Positions 1 to 9,945 of a stretch of DNA of 64,000 nucleotides are shown in pieces. The notes beneath the pieces were generated by a model. It was not told the origin of the DNA and did not search any database. It worked only from the letters and a program-made list of their open reading frames with translations. Source of the stretch: an uncultured Saprospiraceae bacterium (GTDB taxonomy: Bacteria > Bacteroidota > Bacteroidia > Chitinophagales > Saprospiraceae). Every line of letters begins with the position of its first letter. Position 1 is the stretch's first letter. Location of the stretch: the NCBI GenBank assembly GCA_937944245.1, contig CALDYY010000076.1, positions 1-64,000 of the forward strand. Direction: 5' to 3'. A program made the position numbers and the translations under genes.

Positions 1-20
1 AAACTAAAATTAATTAAAGC

Positions 21-794
21 ATGCGCCCTACATTTATCGTATTGTGTGTTGCCGCTATGGCTATGTTAACATCATGTGTTTCAAAGAAGAAATTTAATGA
101 GCTAACAGAAGAAAGAAACCGTTTGGCTCAAAATTTAGAAGAGACACAACGTCAAATCAAATCTTTACAAGAAGAGCAGGCAAAAACGACTGCTGAATTT
201 GAAAAGACAAAGGGAGAACTTAACGGAAAAATTACTTCACTTCAATCTGAAGTGGAGGCAGCTAAAAGAGATGCTGCTAATGCTCAAAGTATGTTAGCAG
301 AGAAAGACAAAAAAATCAATAGCTTGACCGAAACTATTGATGCCACTTTCAACGCTTATGAATCAAGTGGATTGACTTTAGAGGAGGTAAATGATAACAT
401 TTACCTAAAAACAAACAATCCAGTATTGTTCTCAAGTGGGTCAATTGTTTTGGATAAAAACGATTTAGCGGTGATTGATCAACTAGCTGCTATTTTGAAA
501 AACAATCCAAATTTGGAGGTTATTGTAGAAGGACACACAGACAACAAAAAAATTGTTGAAGGTTCTACTTATCGTGATAACTGGGACTTGAGTTACCGTC
601 GTGCTGATGCAGTAGTTCGTCGTTTGATGAAAGCAGGTGTTAGTCCAGCACAGTTAGCTTCTTCTGCTCGTAGCGAGTACAATCCATTGATGGAAGACCA
701 AAAAACGGCTGAGGCTAGAAGTCAAAACCGTCGCGTGGTATTCCGTATTGCACCTAAAATGGGTTCTTTGTACGATGCTGCCAAAGCAAAGTAG
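21..794 (+). CDS. OmpA-family lipoprotein with coiled-coil N-terminus
   Basis: Lipobox-like MLTSC, long coiled coil, C-terminal OmpA motif (VIVEGHTDN...LSYRRADAVVRRL...SQNRRVVFRI). Confidence 0.88.
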   Translation: MRPTFIVLCVAAMAMLTSCVSKKKFNELTEERNRLAQNLEETQRQIKSLQEEQAKTTAEFEKTKGELNGKITSLQSEVEAAKRDAANAQSMLAEKDKKINSLTETIDATFNAYESSGLTLEEVNDNIYLKTNNPVLFSSGSIVLDKNDLAVIDQLAAILKNNPNLEVIVEGHTDNKKIVEGSTYRDNWDLSYRRADAVVRRLMKAGVSPAQLASSARSEYNPLMEDQKTAEARSQNRRVVFRIAPKMGSLYDAAKAK

Positions 795-832
795 TGAGAT
801 AAGCAAAACAAACTTTATCAAGCTAATTTAAT

Positions 833-860
833 AAAGAGCAATACTTACGTATTGCTCTTT
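833..860. terminator. Bidirectional terminator between convergent genes
   Basis: Perfect 12-bp stem AAAGAGCAATAC/GTATTGCTCTTT, loop TTAC. Confidence 0.85.
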
Positions 861-869
861 AAATTATGT

Positions 870-1964
870 TTACTTATTTTTGTTTGATTGTTCAAAATAT
901 TTGTTAATACTATCTTCATCTATAATACCCACAAATTTATTTCCTTCCATTATTGGTACAATAGGGAATTGTTCTCGTTGCATTACCTGCATGACTTCTA
1001 GAAAAGAGTGATTAACATTCATCGGTAAAAATAAATCATTCATATAATTTCCCACCAATCCATCTACTTCGCCCTGTTCTTGCGCTTCCCGTAAAAAAAG
1101 TTGGTGTAGCACTCCTATTGGTTGGTCTTGTTCATTAACAATGATAAAATGCTTTTCTTTCTTAATTTCAGCAACAGCTAAAACAGTACGAATGGTATCC
1201 TCTAGTTCTAACTTAGTAAAGTCTGTTTTCATTACTTCTTTCACTGTCACTTTTTTTAGTGCTTCTTCACTTTTTATACTCCGATATTCTTGAAGTGCAG
1301 AAAAAAAGATGAATACACCTAATAAAGCAAAAACAGGACTTTGTAGTGGATAAATACTAGCAACAACAAAGGCCACAGCAAATATTTGACCAACAATAGC
1401 AGCTATTTTAGTAGCCTTTTCTCTCCCCAAACGTATGGCAAGCAAAGAGCGCAATATTCTTCCTCCATCCATCGGAAAGGCTGGTAGAAGGTTGAATAGT
1501 GCTAACATGATATTAAGCGAAATGAGATAAGGTACAAATGTTGTAGATACAATCCCTTCACCTTCAACCATTTCTTTTTGTACACTATCCATAGAAATCC
1601 AAAAAAAATATGGACTTAATAGTATGGCAATGGCAATGTTAACCAATGGTCCGGCAGCAGCTACTAATAGCTCTTGGACTGGTTTTTCAGGTAGCTTATC
1701 TAAACGCGCCACGCCGCCAATAGGAAGCAATACAATGTCTTTTGTACCAACACCATATCTTCTTGCGGTAAGTGCATGTCCATACTCGTGAAGTACAACA
1801 CAAAAAAATATAGAAAACATTAGTAGTGTAAGCCAAACAATCCCTATCACATCCAAACCACTAGAATAACCAGAAATGATTATCCAAACAATTAGTAATG
1901 CAAATGACCAGTGTATTAGAACAGGAATGCCGAAAAGTTTTGCTATCTGGAAAGTACCACGCAT
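870..1964 (-). CDS. Site-2 protease (M50) family metalloprotease with CBS domains
   Basis: HEYGH zinc motif, NLLPAFPMDGG motif, C-terminal CBS-like repeats. Confidence 0.88.
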   Translation of the reverse strand: MRGTFQIAKLFGIPVLIHWSFALLIVWIIISGYSSGLDVIGIVWLTLLMFSIFFCVVLHEYGHALTARRYGVGTKDIVLLPIGGVARLDKLPEKPVQELLVAAAGPLVNIAIAILLSPYFFWISMDSVQKEMVEGEGIVSTTFVPYLISLNIMLALFNLLPAFPMDGGRILRSLLAIRLGREKATKIAAIVGQIFAVAFVVASIYPLQSPVFALLGVFIFFSALQEYRSIKSEEALKKVTVKEVMKTDFTKLELEDTIRTVLAVAEIKKEKHFIIVNEQDQPIGVLHQLFLREAQEQGEVDGLVGNYMNDLFLPMNVNHSFLEVMQVMQREQFPIVPIMEGNKFVGIIDEDSINKYFEQSNKNK

Positions 1965-2022
1965 GAAAGTTATTTATGTGAGTAATTCAAACAGCAAAAC
2001 CCTTAGACTTGTTTCCGTATTT

Positions 2023-3204
2023 CTAAGCAAACTGTTCTCCTGCTAAAATTGGAATATACAACTGTCCTTTCAAAATATTTCTTGAAATAACTATGCGCTG
2101 CACTTCGGAAGTACCTTCGTAAATTTGCGTAATTTTTGCATCGCGCATAAGTCGCTCTACATGATATTCCTTCACAAAGCCATATCCACCATGCACTTGA
2201 ACTGCCTCGACCGTATGTCGCATAGCAACTTCCGAAGCGTATAATTTTGCCATTGAGCTAGCCGCATCGTAGTCTATACCTCTATCCTTCATCCAACCAG
2301 CACGATATACCATTAAGCGAGCTGCTTCAATTTCGGTTGCCATATCCGCCAATTTAAAGGCAATGGCTTGATGTTGGCTAATTGGTTTCCCAAAGGCTTC
2401 TCTTTGCTTAGAATAATCCACAGACAATTCATAAGCCCCAGCGGCGATACCTAATGCTTGTGCAGCAATACCTATCCGACCTCCAGAAAGTGTTTTCATA
2501 GCAAATTTGAATCCAAATCCATCCTCGCCTATTCTATTTTCTTTTGGCACTTTTACGTCAGAATACATAATGCTGTGAGTGTCTGACGAGCGAATGCCCA
2601 GTTTGTCTTCTTTTGCACCAACACTAACGCCTTGCCAATCAGATTCTACAATTAAAACATTAATGCCTCTATATCCTGCTGCTGCATCAGTTTGAGCGAT
2701 AACTAAATGTACCTTCGATGTTCCTCCATTAGTAATCCAATTTTTTGTACCATTGAGTAAGTAATAATCACCCATATCTATGGCTGTGGTACGTTGACTA
2801 GTTGCATCGCTACCTGCTTCGGGTTCGGAGAGGCAAAAAGAACCAATCCATTCACCAGTGGCTAACTTAGGCAAATATTTTGCCTTTTGCTCTGCTGTTC
2901 CAAATGTCTCAATACCCCAGCAAACTAAAGAGTTATTGACAGACATAATGACAGAGCAGGAATTATCTACTTTGGAAATTTCTTCCATTGCTAAGATGTA
3001 AGATAGGGTATCCATACCGCCGCCACCATATTCAGGCGATACCATCATCCCCATAAAGCCCAATTCTCCCATTCTTTGGACTTGTTGTTTCGGATATAGC
3101 ATTTTTGAATCACGCTCAATTACGCCTTCTTTTAGTTCTTTTTGAGCAAATTCTCTCGCCGCTTCTTGAACAGCAAGATGTTCTTCCGATAAGTTAAAAT
3201 ACAT
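2023..3204 (-). CDS. Acyl-CoA dehydrogenase
   Basis: Signatures SEPEAGSD, RIGIAAQALGIA, QVHGGYGF, IYEGTSEVQRIVISR. Confidence 0.93.
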   Translation of the reverse strand: MYFNLSEEHLAVQEAAREFAQKELKEGVIERDSKMLYPKQQVQRMGELGFMGMMVSPEYGGGGMDTLSYILAMEEISKVDNSCSVIMSVNNSLVCWGIETFGTAEQKAKYLPKLATGEWIGSFCLSEPEAGSDATSQRTTAIDMGDYYLLNGTKNWITNGGTSKVHLVIAQTDAAAGYRGINVLIVESDWQGVSVGAKEDKLGIRSSDTHSIMYSDVKVPKENRIGEDGFGFKFAMKTLSGGRIGIAAQALGIAAGAYELSVDYSKQREAFGKPISQHQAIAFKLADMATEIEAARLMVYRAGWMKDRGIDYDAASSMAKLYASEVAMRHTVEAVQVHGGYGFVKEYHVERLMRDAKITQIYEGTSEVQRIVISRNILKGQLYIPILAGEQFA

Positions 3205-3478
3205 ATGCTGTGAATTTTTTTACAATTTAGCGAAATTTCGCTGATTTAGCAACAAAATAAAAGAATGTTTTTTAAAAATGACATTTTTAAAGGTTAATTT
3301 GTTCTTTAGAACACAGTTTTATACTAAGTAAAATAGAAATTAATGGCAAAAGTATTTCAGTTCAAGCTATGATTTCGATTTAGATTAAAAACAAATTGAT
3401 TCCTTTTATTCATATTTTGGAGTTGTTTATTAATAGTGGTTACTTTTTTTGCTATCATTATTAAAAATCTTCATCATA

Positions 3479-4219
3479 ATGGAAAAAGTGATTTGGGAAA
3501 AGGCTTTGATTATCTCTAAGAAAAAATGGACTCATAAATATCAAGATTACTTAGGGGAGTTTGTCTATGGTGGCATAGATGGTTGTGTGACTACTTTCGC
3601 AGTAGTGGCAGGCTCTGTGGGGGCTGGATTGAGTTCAGGCGTTATTCTCATTTTAGGCTTTGCTAATCTGTTAGCGGATGGTTTTGCGATGTCCGTAGGA
3701 GCATATCTTTCCAGTAAATCAGTACGCGATAATTACTTAAAGCACCTCCGCATGGAATATGATGCTATTGATGAAAACCCCATAGCCAAGAAAGCACAAG
3801 TGCGCAAGGTATATAAGGAAAAAGGGTTCAGTGGGCAATTATTAGAGCAGGTTGTAGAAACTTTAGTGAGCGATAAAGACTGTTGGGCGCAAGTTATTAT
3901 GAAAGAAGAAATGGAGATGATTCCAGAGCAAAAGTCCCCATTTTGGATTGGTGCTACAACTTACATGGCGTTTATTTCAGTTGGAATCATTCCCCTGTTA
4001 CTTTATGTGTATGATTATTTTTTTCATTTCTCTGGCAACACTTTCATTAGCACTTGTTTGTTCACCTCTTTAGGCTTTGTTTTTGTTGGGATGCTCAAAA
4101 CTTATGTCACAGAAACTAATCCACTAAAGGGAATAACAGAAACACTCGTTTTAGGTGCTACTGCGGCTGGAGTAGCCTACTTATTGGGATTTGTGTTAGA
4201 GAAATTTATTGTTATCTAA
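3479..4219 (+). CDS. VIT1/CCC1-family iron/manganese transporter
   Basis: [15 protein letters not shown] and [23 protein letters not shown] motifs; ORF opens at 3449 but the internal Met at 3479 is a likelier start. Confidence 0.85.
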   Translation: MEKVIWEKALIISKKKWTHKYQDYLGEFVYGGIDGCVTTFAVVAGSVGAGLSSGVILILGFANLLADGFAMSVGAYLSSKSVRDNYLKHLRMEYDAIDENPIAKKAQVRKVYKEKGFSGQLLEQVVETLVSDKDCWAQVIMKEEMEMIPEQKSPFWIGATTYMAFISVGIIPLLLYVYDYFFHFSGNTFISTCLFTSLGFVFVGMLKTYVTETNPLKGITETLVLGATAAGVAYLLGFVLEKFIVI

Positions 4220-4275
4220 ACTGCTTGTCGTTTATAGTTGTTATATGTTTATTATTTCAAAAATTAAGAAGCATT

Positions 4276-4767
4276 ATGTCTGCACGATTATATACTACCC
4301 CAATTAACATAGGTTTATCAGAAGAGACTAGAGTTAAGGTCAGCAATGTATTGCAAATCTTATTAGCTGATGAGCATTTATTGTATTTAAAATCTAGAAA
4401 TTTTCATTGGAATGTACAAGGAATGGCATTTGTCCCTTTACATGAACTTTTTGAAAATCAGTATAATAAACTTGCTGAATTAATTGATGATGTTGCAGAG
4501 CGCATCAGAAGTTTAGGCTTTTTCGCAGAAGGATCAATGGTATCTTTCCAGCGATTGACTAGATTAGAAGAATCTGGACATTTAGAAGGTAACGCGCAAG
4601 CTATGATTACCCAATTACTCAATGACCATGAACAAATTATTAAATATTTGCGTGAAGACGCGCTATTCGTAGAAGAACTTGGCGATGAAGGTTCAGTAGA
4701 TTTTTTGATTGGTTTGATGCAGGAACATGAAAAAATGGCTTGGATGTTGAGGGTTCATATTGCGTAG
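4276..4767 (+). CDS. dps: Dps-family ferritin-like DNA-binding protein
   Basis: NFHWNVQG...FVPLHELFENQYNKLAELIDDVAERIRSLG motif; likely start MSARLY at 4276. Confidence 0.92.
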   Translation: MSARLYTTPINIGLSEETRVKVSNVLQILLADEHLLYLKSRNFHWNVQGMAFVPLHELFENQYNKLAELIDDVAERIRSLGFFAEGSMVSFQRLTRLEESGHLEGNAQAMITQLLNDHEQIIKYLREDALFVEELGDEGSVDFLIGLMQEHEKMAWMLRVHIA

Positions 4768-4773
4768 TCATTT

Positions 4774-4795
4774 GGTTTAATTAACTTTTTAAACC
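4774..4795. terminator. Weak hairpin between convergent genes
   Basis: 7-bp stem GGTTTAA/TTAAACC. Confidence 0.45.
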
Positions 4796-4800
4796 GATAG

Positions 4801-5223
4801 CTATTTTACTTGAACCTTGTTCAGTGCAGCGTAGTAAATCAAGAACCACTCATCAGATAGTTTAGCAAAGCGACGCTCCATGCCATATTCCTCATTTTCG
4901 TGGATGATGTACTCAATAATAAACTTGTCGTCCATCGCTTGAAAACGCCTAGTAAATTCTCCTTTCAGGTCAATAGGATGATGCATTTCCCAACTTTCTT
5001 GTTCCCATCTGAAATTCTTGGGCTTTTCTAGAGATAAGTCTGATGGTAGCCCTTGAAGTGGAAAAGTAATATGCTCTATTTGGAATAAACTATCCGAATG
5101 AAATTGTTCATAAAATGTCATAAAATCAGTAAATGCTTCTGAAGTATGTGTTTCTTCAGAAGCATTTTTGCAAGCACAAATTGTAGTGCAACAGAAAAAA
5201 AACAGCAAAAATCTATTCATCAA
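4801..5223 (-). CDS. Hypothetical lipoprotein (possibly DUF4348-like)
   Basis: Signal peptide with lipobox-like ICAC; C-terminal RRFAKLSDEWFLIYY. Confidence 0.5.
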   Translation of the reverse strand: MMNRFLLFFFCCTTICACKNASEETHTSEAFTDFMTFYEQFHSDSLFQIEHITFPLQGLPSDLSLEKPKNFRWEQESWEMHHPIDLKGEFTRRFQAMDDKFIIEYIIHENEEYGMERRFAKLSDEWFLIYYAALNKVQVK

Positions 5224-5235
5224 ACTTGTTTCTAT

Positions 5236-5916
5236 TTAGTTCGATAGTCCAATTACTTTTTGGGCTAGACAACGTTCTGTGGGACGTTCGCTAATAGCAA
5301 TTTCATTTAAGCCCATTCTTCTCAGTGCAGCAGCAGTGGTTTCGCCAATAGCTACAATTTTTTGATGTGGTTGTATTCCATGTTTATTGAAATACGCCTC
5401 TACATTTAGAGGACTGGTGAAAACTAAAAAATGTTGACTTAACATACGGCAATCAGTTTTTGGCAAATTAATATAAACAATCAAATTTAAGCATTTAATT
5501 CTGTTCTGTATTTTTTTCTCAATAGAATGCTTTGAATTTAACGCACAAGGAAACAAAACAGTTTCTTCTTGAACTAGATTTATAAATTGTGATGCCGTTG
5601 TTTCCGGATTGCCAGAACCGATAAAATGAGGAGTGAAACCATATTTACTTAGCGACTTTGCAGTTTCCTCCCCTATTGTACCAAACTTAACGTAAAAAAG
5701 TTCATTTTGTGTTGCTATTTTATTAAAACTTTCCATAAAAAACTCAACGCCTTTTTTACTGTAAAAAAATATCCAGTCGGTTTTAGGAACGACGCTGAAT
5801 GGAACGGGTCGGAAATCAACTAATGATTCACCCGCTACATCAAAACCTTCCGCTTTTAAAATGGTATTGAATACACTATCCGCACTTAATTTTCTACTAA
5901 TGAATACACTTTTCAT
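5236..5916 (-). CDS. hemD: Uroporphyrinogen-III synthase
   Basis: 4-bp overlap downstream of hemC; C-terminal KIVAIGETTAAALRRMGL. Confidence 0.85.
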   Translation of the reverse strand: MKSVFISRKLSADSVFNTILKAEGFDVAGESLVDFRPVPFSVVPKTDWIFFYSKKGVEFFMESFNKIATQNELFYVKFGTIGEETAKSLSKYGFTPHFIGSGNPETTASQFINLVQEETVLFPCALNSKHSIEKKIQNRIKCLNLIVYINLPKTDCRMLSQHFLVFTSPLNVEAYFNKHGIQPHQKIVAIGETTAAALRRMGLNEIAISERPTERCLAQKVIGLSN

Positions 5917-6815
5917 GCCTTTAACGCTTCGACTACACTTTCAGCCAAATGATAAGCCGTAGAAGTGGAAAGTTGTACCCGTTTTAGAGGGCTATCCCAT
6001 GTATCTGCTTTGGCAGCCCAAACATGATAGTTGCCCATTGTATCTTGTTTGCAATACACGCCCAGAGGCATATGGCAACCACCTTCCATCAGGTTTAGCA
6101 CTTTTCTTTCCACATTTGTTACTTGCGCTACTTCTGCATGATGGAGTTGTTTGAATATGCGGCGGGTATCCAAATCTGTTTCGTTAGTTTGATAAGCTAG
6201 TACACCTTGTGCTGGCGCAGGAATAAACTCGCGCGGGTCAAATTTAAGGACGAAAAAATGTTCAAGATTTAAGTTCAGTCTTGTAATACCTGCTGCTGCC
6301 AACAAAATAGCATCAAATTGACCTTCTTCTAGTTTTTTCAAACGAGTAGGTACATTCCCTCGAATATCTTTTAATTCAACATCTGGTCTAAAATAAAGCA
6401 TTTGCGACTTTCGACGCGCTGAAGAAGTACCTACGATAGCGTTAGGTTTCATCTTTAGCATTTCTTTCATCTCTACTGCCTCTTTTCTAACAATCAACCA
6501 ATCCACAGGGTCTTCTCGGTAAGAAACTGCTGTTACAACTAGACCTTCAGGAGCATTCGTGGGCAAGTCTTTCATAGAATGAACTGCTACGTCAATATCA
6601 CCTCTAAGTAGTTGGTCTTCAATTTCTTTAGTAAAAAATCCCTTTCCTTCAATTTTATCAAAACTCAAATGCTGAATGTCATCACCTTTAGTCTTAATAA
6701 TTTTCAGTTCTGATGCTACCCCAATTTCTTGTAATTGCTTTTGAAGAAAGTGAGCTTGCCAAAGTGCTAATTCACTTCCTCTAGTCCCAATTCTTAATAT
6801 TTTGTTCGTTCCCAA
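5913..6815 (-). CDS. hemC: Hydroxymethylbilane synthase (porphobilinogen deaminase)
   Basis: RIGTRGSELALWQA, HSMKDLP, GTSSARR, EGGCHMPLG motifs. Confidence 0.96.
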   Translation of the reverse strand: MGTNKILRIGTRGSELALWQAHFLQKQLQEIGVASELKIIKTKGDDIQHLSFDKIEGKGFFTKEIEDQLLRGDIDVAVHSMKDLPTNAPEGLVVTAVSYREDPVDWLIVRKEAVEMKEMLKMKPNAIVGTSSARRKSQMLYFRPDVELKDIRGNVPTRLKKLEEGQFDAILLAAAGITRLNLNLEHFFVLKFDPREFIPAPAQGVLAYQTNETDLDTRRIFKQLHHAEVAQVTNVERKVLNLMEGGCHMPLGVYCKQDTMGNYHVWAAKADTWDSPLKRVQLSTSTAYHLAESVVEALKA

Positions 6816-7027
6816 AAAAAACTAATTTATTGTTTCTGCAAATCAACAAAAAAACAGTCTATTGGACGATGAATAATCTAAAAATTTTCTTGAAACTAAA
6901 TATTAGAATTTCAGGCAGATGCAAGTCAATAACGAACTGATAGTTGAACAAATTGTTGTTGCATTTTAACATGTTCGATAGCGTCATAATAATTTTATCC
7001 ACTTTAAACATAAATACTCAAAGGTCA

Positions 7028-7639
7028 ATGAACTACTTATCAGAAAATAATGGCAATACACTCTTTCCTGTTTTTTTAAAACTGCATCATTTGCATACCT
7101 TATTAGTAGGTGGTGGAAACGTAGCTTTGGAAAAACTAGAAGCCCTACTACGAAATGCACCTCTGGCGAAGGTAACCATCGTGGCAGATGAAGTGCGCAG
7201 ACCTGAAATATGGGATTTAGTAGCCCAACATCCTAATGTGGTGTTGCTAGAGCGAAATTTTGAAATGAGTGATTTAGAGAATAAAGATTTAGTGATTTGT
7301 GCTACGGATAATCGAGCATTACATGAAGCAATCAAATTAGAAACTGAAAAACGCTCCTTATTGACCAATGTTGCTGATACCCCTGATTTATGCGATTTTT
7401 ACCTTTGCTCAATCGTGAAAAGGGGCGATTTGAAAATTGGTATTTCAACCAATGGTAAATCCCCTACCTTAGCTAAGCGAATGCGCGAATATTTGAACGA
7501 AACGCTACCCGATACCGCAGAAATACAAACACTATTGAACAATTTGAAGGCAGTGCGCGATAAATTAGGTGGTGATTTTGACTATAAAGTGCAAAAATTA
7601 AATGAAATTACCGCCTCTTGGCTAGAAGAAAAAATTTGA
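7028..7639 (+). CDS. Precorrin-2 dehydrogenase/sirohydrochlorin ferrochelatase-like (CysG N-terminal family)
   Basis: FLKLHHLHTLLVGGGNVALEKLEALL Rossmann motif; ISTNGKSPTLAKRMREYL; likely start at 7028 within the ORF from 6944. Confidence 0.85.
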   Translation: MNYLSENNGNTLFPVFLKLHHLHTLLVGGGNVALEKLEALLRNAPLAKVTIVADEVRRPEIWDLVAQHPNVVLLERNFEMSDLENKDLVICATDNRALHEAIKLETEKRSLLTNVADTPDLCDFYLCSIVKRGDLKIGISTNGKSPTLAKRMREYLNETLPDTAEIQTLLNNLKAVRDKLGGDFDYKVQKLNEITASWLEEKI

Positions 7640-7658
7640 AAACTGTTATTCTTACTCG

Positions 7659-8228
7659 ATGAATAAATTACTTGTTTTTACAGCACCTTCTGGTGCAGGA
7701 AAGACTACCATTGTTAAGCATTTGCTGAAAAAATACGACCAACTTGCTTTCTCTGTTTCTGCTACCACACGCCCTATGCGCCCAAACGAAGTGAATGGAA
7801 AGGACTATTATTTCCTAAGTTCCGAAGCCTTTAAAGCAAAGATAGCAGAAGGAGCATTCTTAGAGTGGGAAGAGGTATATGCAGGGCGTTTTTATGGCAC
7901 TTTAAGAAAAGAAGTAGAGCGACTATGGAAGGACGATAAATGTGTCGTATTTGATATTGATGTAAAAGGTGCTACCAACATAAAATCGGCTTTTCCAAAG
8001 GAAACCCTTGCAATATTTGTAAAACCACCCTCTTTTCAAGCATTGGTTAGCCGCTTGGAAATGCGTCGAACGGAGGATACAGAAAGTTTTGCAATGCGCA
8101 TACAGAAAGCAAAAGAAGAATTACTGTTTGAGCATAGTTTTGATTCTGTTTTGGTGAACGATGAACTGACCACAACGTTAAGTGTTGCAGAAAGATTGGT
8201 AGAGCAATTTTTAGCAAAAAAACGATAA
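7659..8228 (+). CDS. gmk: Guanylate kinase
   Basis: P-loop TAPSGAGKTTI, SATTRPMRPNEVNGKDYYFLS. Confidence 0.95.
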   Translation: MNKLLVFTAPSGAGKTTIVKHLLKKYDQLAFSVSATTRPMRPNEVNGKDYYFLSSEAFKAKIAEGAFLEWEEVYAGRFYGTLRKEVERLWKDDKCVVFDIDVKGATNIKSAFPKETLAIFVKPPSFQALVSRLEMRRTEDTESFAMRIQKAKEELLFEHSFDSVLVNDELTTTLSVAERLVEQFLAKKR

Positions 8229-8632
8229 TGGATAACGATAACTATATGGAAACACTTATCACCAAAGATATAAAAATTAGTGTAGAGGCATTTTATAGCG
8301 AGGAATACTCCAAACCGTCGCTACGTGAATTCATTTTTACTTACCAAGTCACTATCCAGAATTTGGGTGCATTTACCGTGCAACTCCTCAATCGGCACTG
8401 GTTTATTTTCGATACTGCTGGTTTTCTGCGCGAAGTGCAAGGTGATGGCGTAGTGGGTGAGCAGCCTATTTTGCAGCCCGGCGAATCCTATAATTATCAA
8501 TCATGGTCGAATTTAAGTACAGAAATAGGGAAAATGTATGGCTACTACACCATGAGAGAGACCGCTCGCAAACAACAATTCAAAGCGTTAATTCCTGAAT
8601 TTGATTTAATCGCCCCATTCAAATTAAATTAA
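8228..8632 (+). CDS. apaG: Co2+/Mg2+ efflux protein ApaG
   Basis: RHWFIFDTAGFLREVQGDGVVGEQPILQPGESYNYQSW motif. Confidence 0.93.
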   Translation: MDNDNYMETLITKDIKISVEAFYSEEYSKPSLREFIFTYQVTIQNLGAFTVQLLNRHWFIFDTAGFLREVQGDGVVGEQPILQPGESYNYQSWSNLSTEIGKMYGYYTMRETARKQQFKALIPEFDLIAPFKLN

Positions 8633-8646
8633 TCCACTCAAAAAAA

Positions 8647-9879
8647 ATGGTAAAGACAGAAGAATCATCCGAACTCATACAAAGTAAATTAACAAAATCT
8701 GAACTAGGCTTACTTTTGGTACTTGCGCTAGTTCAATTCACCCATATTATTGATTTTATGATTGTGATGCCTCTCGGCGCACAGTTTATGACTATTTTTG
8801 ATATTACACCCAAACAGTTTAGCTGGATTGTTTCCTCCTATTCGGCTACCGCTTTTCTAGCTGGTTTTTTAAGTGCCTTATTCATTGATCGCTTCGACCG
8901 AAAATATGCTTTACTTGTCCTTTATTTAGGTTTTATTTTAGGTACTTTTGCTTGCTCACAAGCAAGTAGCTATGGTTTTTTTCTACTAGCTCGAATGTTG
9001 ACAGGTGCATTTGGAGGCGTTCTGGCTGCGCTTATTTTATCTATCGTCGGCGATGTCATTCCATTCTCTCGACGCGGTAGAGCCATGTCAGTTATTATGA
9101 CTGCCTTCTCCGCAGCTTCTGTTATTGGCGTACCACTGGGACTTTACTTAGCTGCACAATTCAACTGGAAAATGCCTTTTTTGGCTACTGCCGTTTTTTC
9201 TGGTATCGTAGGCATACTTATTTTCTTTGTTGTGCCTTCCATGAAAAAGCATTTACAAGAGAAACAAAACCGAGAACATCCTTTTTTTGTAGTAGCCAAA
9301 ATCGCACAAAACAGCAATCAGCTTCAAGCGTTGCTCTTCAATGTGGTGCTAATGCTAGGTCACTTCACGATTATTCCTTTCATTGCGCCCTACATGCAAC
9401 TAAATATTGGTTTTAGTGATTTTCAAATTACTTATGTTTATTTGATAGGAGGGTTATTGACTGTTTTTGTCTTGCCTGTTTTTGGAAGGTTATCTGATAA
9501 ATTTGGTCATGCTCGCGTATTTGCTTTTGCCAGTCTAGGCGCAGTGTTTTCTATATTTGCCATCACTAATTTACCACCAGTCTCTATCCCGTTGGCATTA
9601 TTAGTTACTTCTTCGTTTTTTGTAGTGGCAAGTGGTCGGAATGTACCTGCATTGACGCTTATCACCTCAGTAGTTCGTCCTGAAAATCGGGGTAGTTTTT
9701 TAAGTGTTCGTTCCTCCATCAATGAAGCAGCATTGGCACTGTCCACCATTATTGCTGGCTCTATCGTAACAGAAGGCGAAGGAGGTGCGTTACAAAATTA
9801 CCCTCTAGTAGGTTATATCGCTATGGCAATGAGCCTATTAGCTATTGTGTTAGCAAGAAGAATACAGACTATCAATTAA
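8647..9879 (+). CDS. MFS transporter
   Basis: About 12 predicted TM segments; FIDRFDRKYALL and GRLSDKFGHARVF loops. Confidence 0.88.
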   Translation: MVKTEESSELIQSKLTKSELGLLLVLALVQFTHIIDFMIVMPLGAQFMTIFDITPKQFSWIVSSYSATAFLAGFLSALFIDRFDRKYALLVLYLGFILGTFACSQASSYGFFLLARMLTGAFGGVLAALILSIVGDVIPFSRRGRAMSVIMTAFSAASVIGVPLGLYLAAQFNWKMPFLATAVFSGIVGILIFFVVPSMKKHLQEKQNREHPFFVVAKIAQNSNQLQALLFNVVLMLGHFTIIPFIAPYMQLNIGFSDFQITYVYLIGGLLTVFVLPVFGRLSDKFGHARVFAFASLGAVFSIFAITNLPPVSIPLALLVTSSFFVVASGRNVPALTLITSVVRPENRGSFLSVRSSINEAALALSTIIAGSIVTEGEGGALQNYPLVGYIAMAMSLLAIVLARRIQTIN

Positions 9880-9888
9880 AAAATCGAA

Positions 9889-9921
9889 AAGCGGCTTCCA
9901 GTCCAAAGACGGAAACCGCTT
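9889..9921. terminator. Terminator-like hairpin between convergent genes
   Basis: AAGCGGCTTCC/GGAAACCGCTT, 11 bp with one mismatch. Confidence 0.65.
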
Positions 9922-9945
9922 ATACATTTCACGAAAATTAGCTCA

